Positions 63,712-64,000 of a stretch of 64,000 nt of DNA are shown piece after piece (within the stretch, counting starts at the first letter, position 1; each line of letters begins with the position of its first letter). This DNA is from an uncultured Alphaproteobacteria bacterium (GTDB taxonomy: Bacteria > Pseudomonadota > Alphaproteobacteria > UBA2966). The position numbers were made by a program, and so were the translations under genes. The stretch is from the NCBI GenBank assembly GCA_958295725.1, contig OY282368.1, positions 3,382,365-3,446,364 on the forward strand, read 5' to 3'. Under the pieces are notes generated by a model, which saw only the letters and a program-made list of their open reading frames with translations, had not been told where the DNA came from and did not search any database.

Positions 63712-64000
63712 TCGCTGTAATCTTCGAGGTGACGCCGGACGAGGGCCGGACCGACGACTATTTCGACTTGGCCGCGGCGCTCCGGGACGAGGTCGAGGCC
63801 ATCGACGGATTCGTCTCCGTGGAACGGTTCGAGAGCCTGACCACGCCGGGCAAGTACCTGTCGCTGTCGCTGTGGCGTGACGAGGAGGCCGTGAGGGCCT
63901 GGCGCGCGAACGCGAGCCACCAGGCGGCCCAGGCGAAGGGCAAGGAGGGGATCTTCGCGAGCTATCGCATCCGCGTCGCCGACGTCGTGCGGGAGCATTC
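63708..64000 (+). CDS. Antibiotic biosynthesis monooxygenase (ABM) domain protein, partial at window end
   Basis: 97 codons visible, running off the window. [34 protein letters not shown] and [19 protein letters not shown] are the dimeric ferredoxin-like ABM pattern. Such proteins range from quinol monooxygenases to heme-related enzymes; the role is unknown. ATGA overlap couples it to tsaD. Confidence 0.85.
   Translation, partial: MIAVIFEVTPDEGRTDDYFDLAAALRDEVEAIDGFVSVERFESLTTPGKYLSLSLWRDEEAVRAWRANASHQAAQAKGKEGIFASYRIRVADVVREH

Overview
The window is one contiguous piece of a high-G+C alphaproteobacterial chromosome (G+C about two thirds by eye). Gene order points to the Rhodospirillales or a near relative: rpsT next to dnaA; FYDLN protein-aroA-cmk-rpsA-ihfB-lapA-trpF-trpB-trpA-accD-folC; chvI-chvG...ahcY; tsaE-amgK-murU; rpoZ-rsh-pdxJ-acpS-lepB-rnc-era-recO-parC; hemC-hemD-mic60-hemY opposite tsaD. 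Species cannot be named from sequence alone. Nearly all of it is housekeeping core, broken by short scars of mobile DNA.

Layout. 1-270: one end of an IS1380-family element. 282-4229: a small secreted protein, enoyl-CoA hydratase, rpsT, a G+C-poor gap that may hold oriC, a rhodanese and dnaA. 4491-4950: tyrosine-recombinase remnant at the 3' end of tRNA-Ala(GGC). 4993-15766: FYDLN protein, aroA-cmk-rpsA-ihfB-lapA and trpFBA-accD-folC, ending against trxA. 15991-20463: complex I zinc protein, dCTP deaminase, polA. 20618-21236: a G+C-poor pair, a two-helix membrane protein and a proline-rich mini-protein. 21344-27598: ChvI/ChvG, a relic that looks like the start of rapZ, ahcY, tsaE-amgK-murU. 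27604-27779: decayed IS481-type sequence. 27785-33663: cobalamin riboswitch and a vitamin B12 uptake operon (btuB, btuF, btuC, btuD, tonB). 33660-39840: two tandem beta-hydroxyacid dehydrogenases, a penicillin-acylase-family hydrolase behind a 16-bp palindrome, the N-degron transferase bpt, and a locally duplicated pair of small unknown genes. 39870-53391: topoisomerase IV, DNA repair, RNA processing, lipoprotein/peptide secretion, pyridoxal and folate synthesis, the stringent response, and smpB-dapA. 53502-54641: an intact 1140-bp IS481-type element with a 5-bp target duplication. 54846-58176: TauE/SafE permease with a coupled mini membrane protein, 3-hydroxybutyrate dehydrogenase, PhyH-type dioxygenase, tRNA-Thr(CGT). 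58225-64000: heme genes with the mitofilin homologue mic60, then tsaD and a partial ABM-domain protein.

How the genes work together. Many neighbours overlap by 4 nt (ATGA, GTGA, TTGA), implying translational coupling: aroA/cmk, trpB/trpA/accD, btuF/btuC/btuD/tonB, amgK/murU, recO/parC, pdxJ/DUF2062, hemD/mic60/hemY, tsaD/ABM. The B12 block is a complete riboswitch-controlled uptake unit with its own TonB. No CRISPR array, rRNA or complete prophage is visible. The points most worth a second look are the membrane/proline-rich cassette at 20618-21236, the rapZ-like scar at 23834, the palindrome and coupled leader ORF at 35565-35650, and the duplications at 38933-39840.
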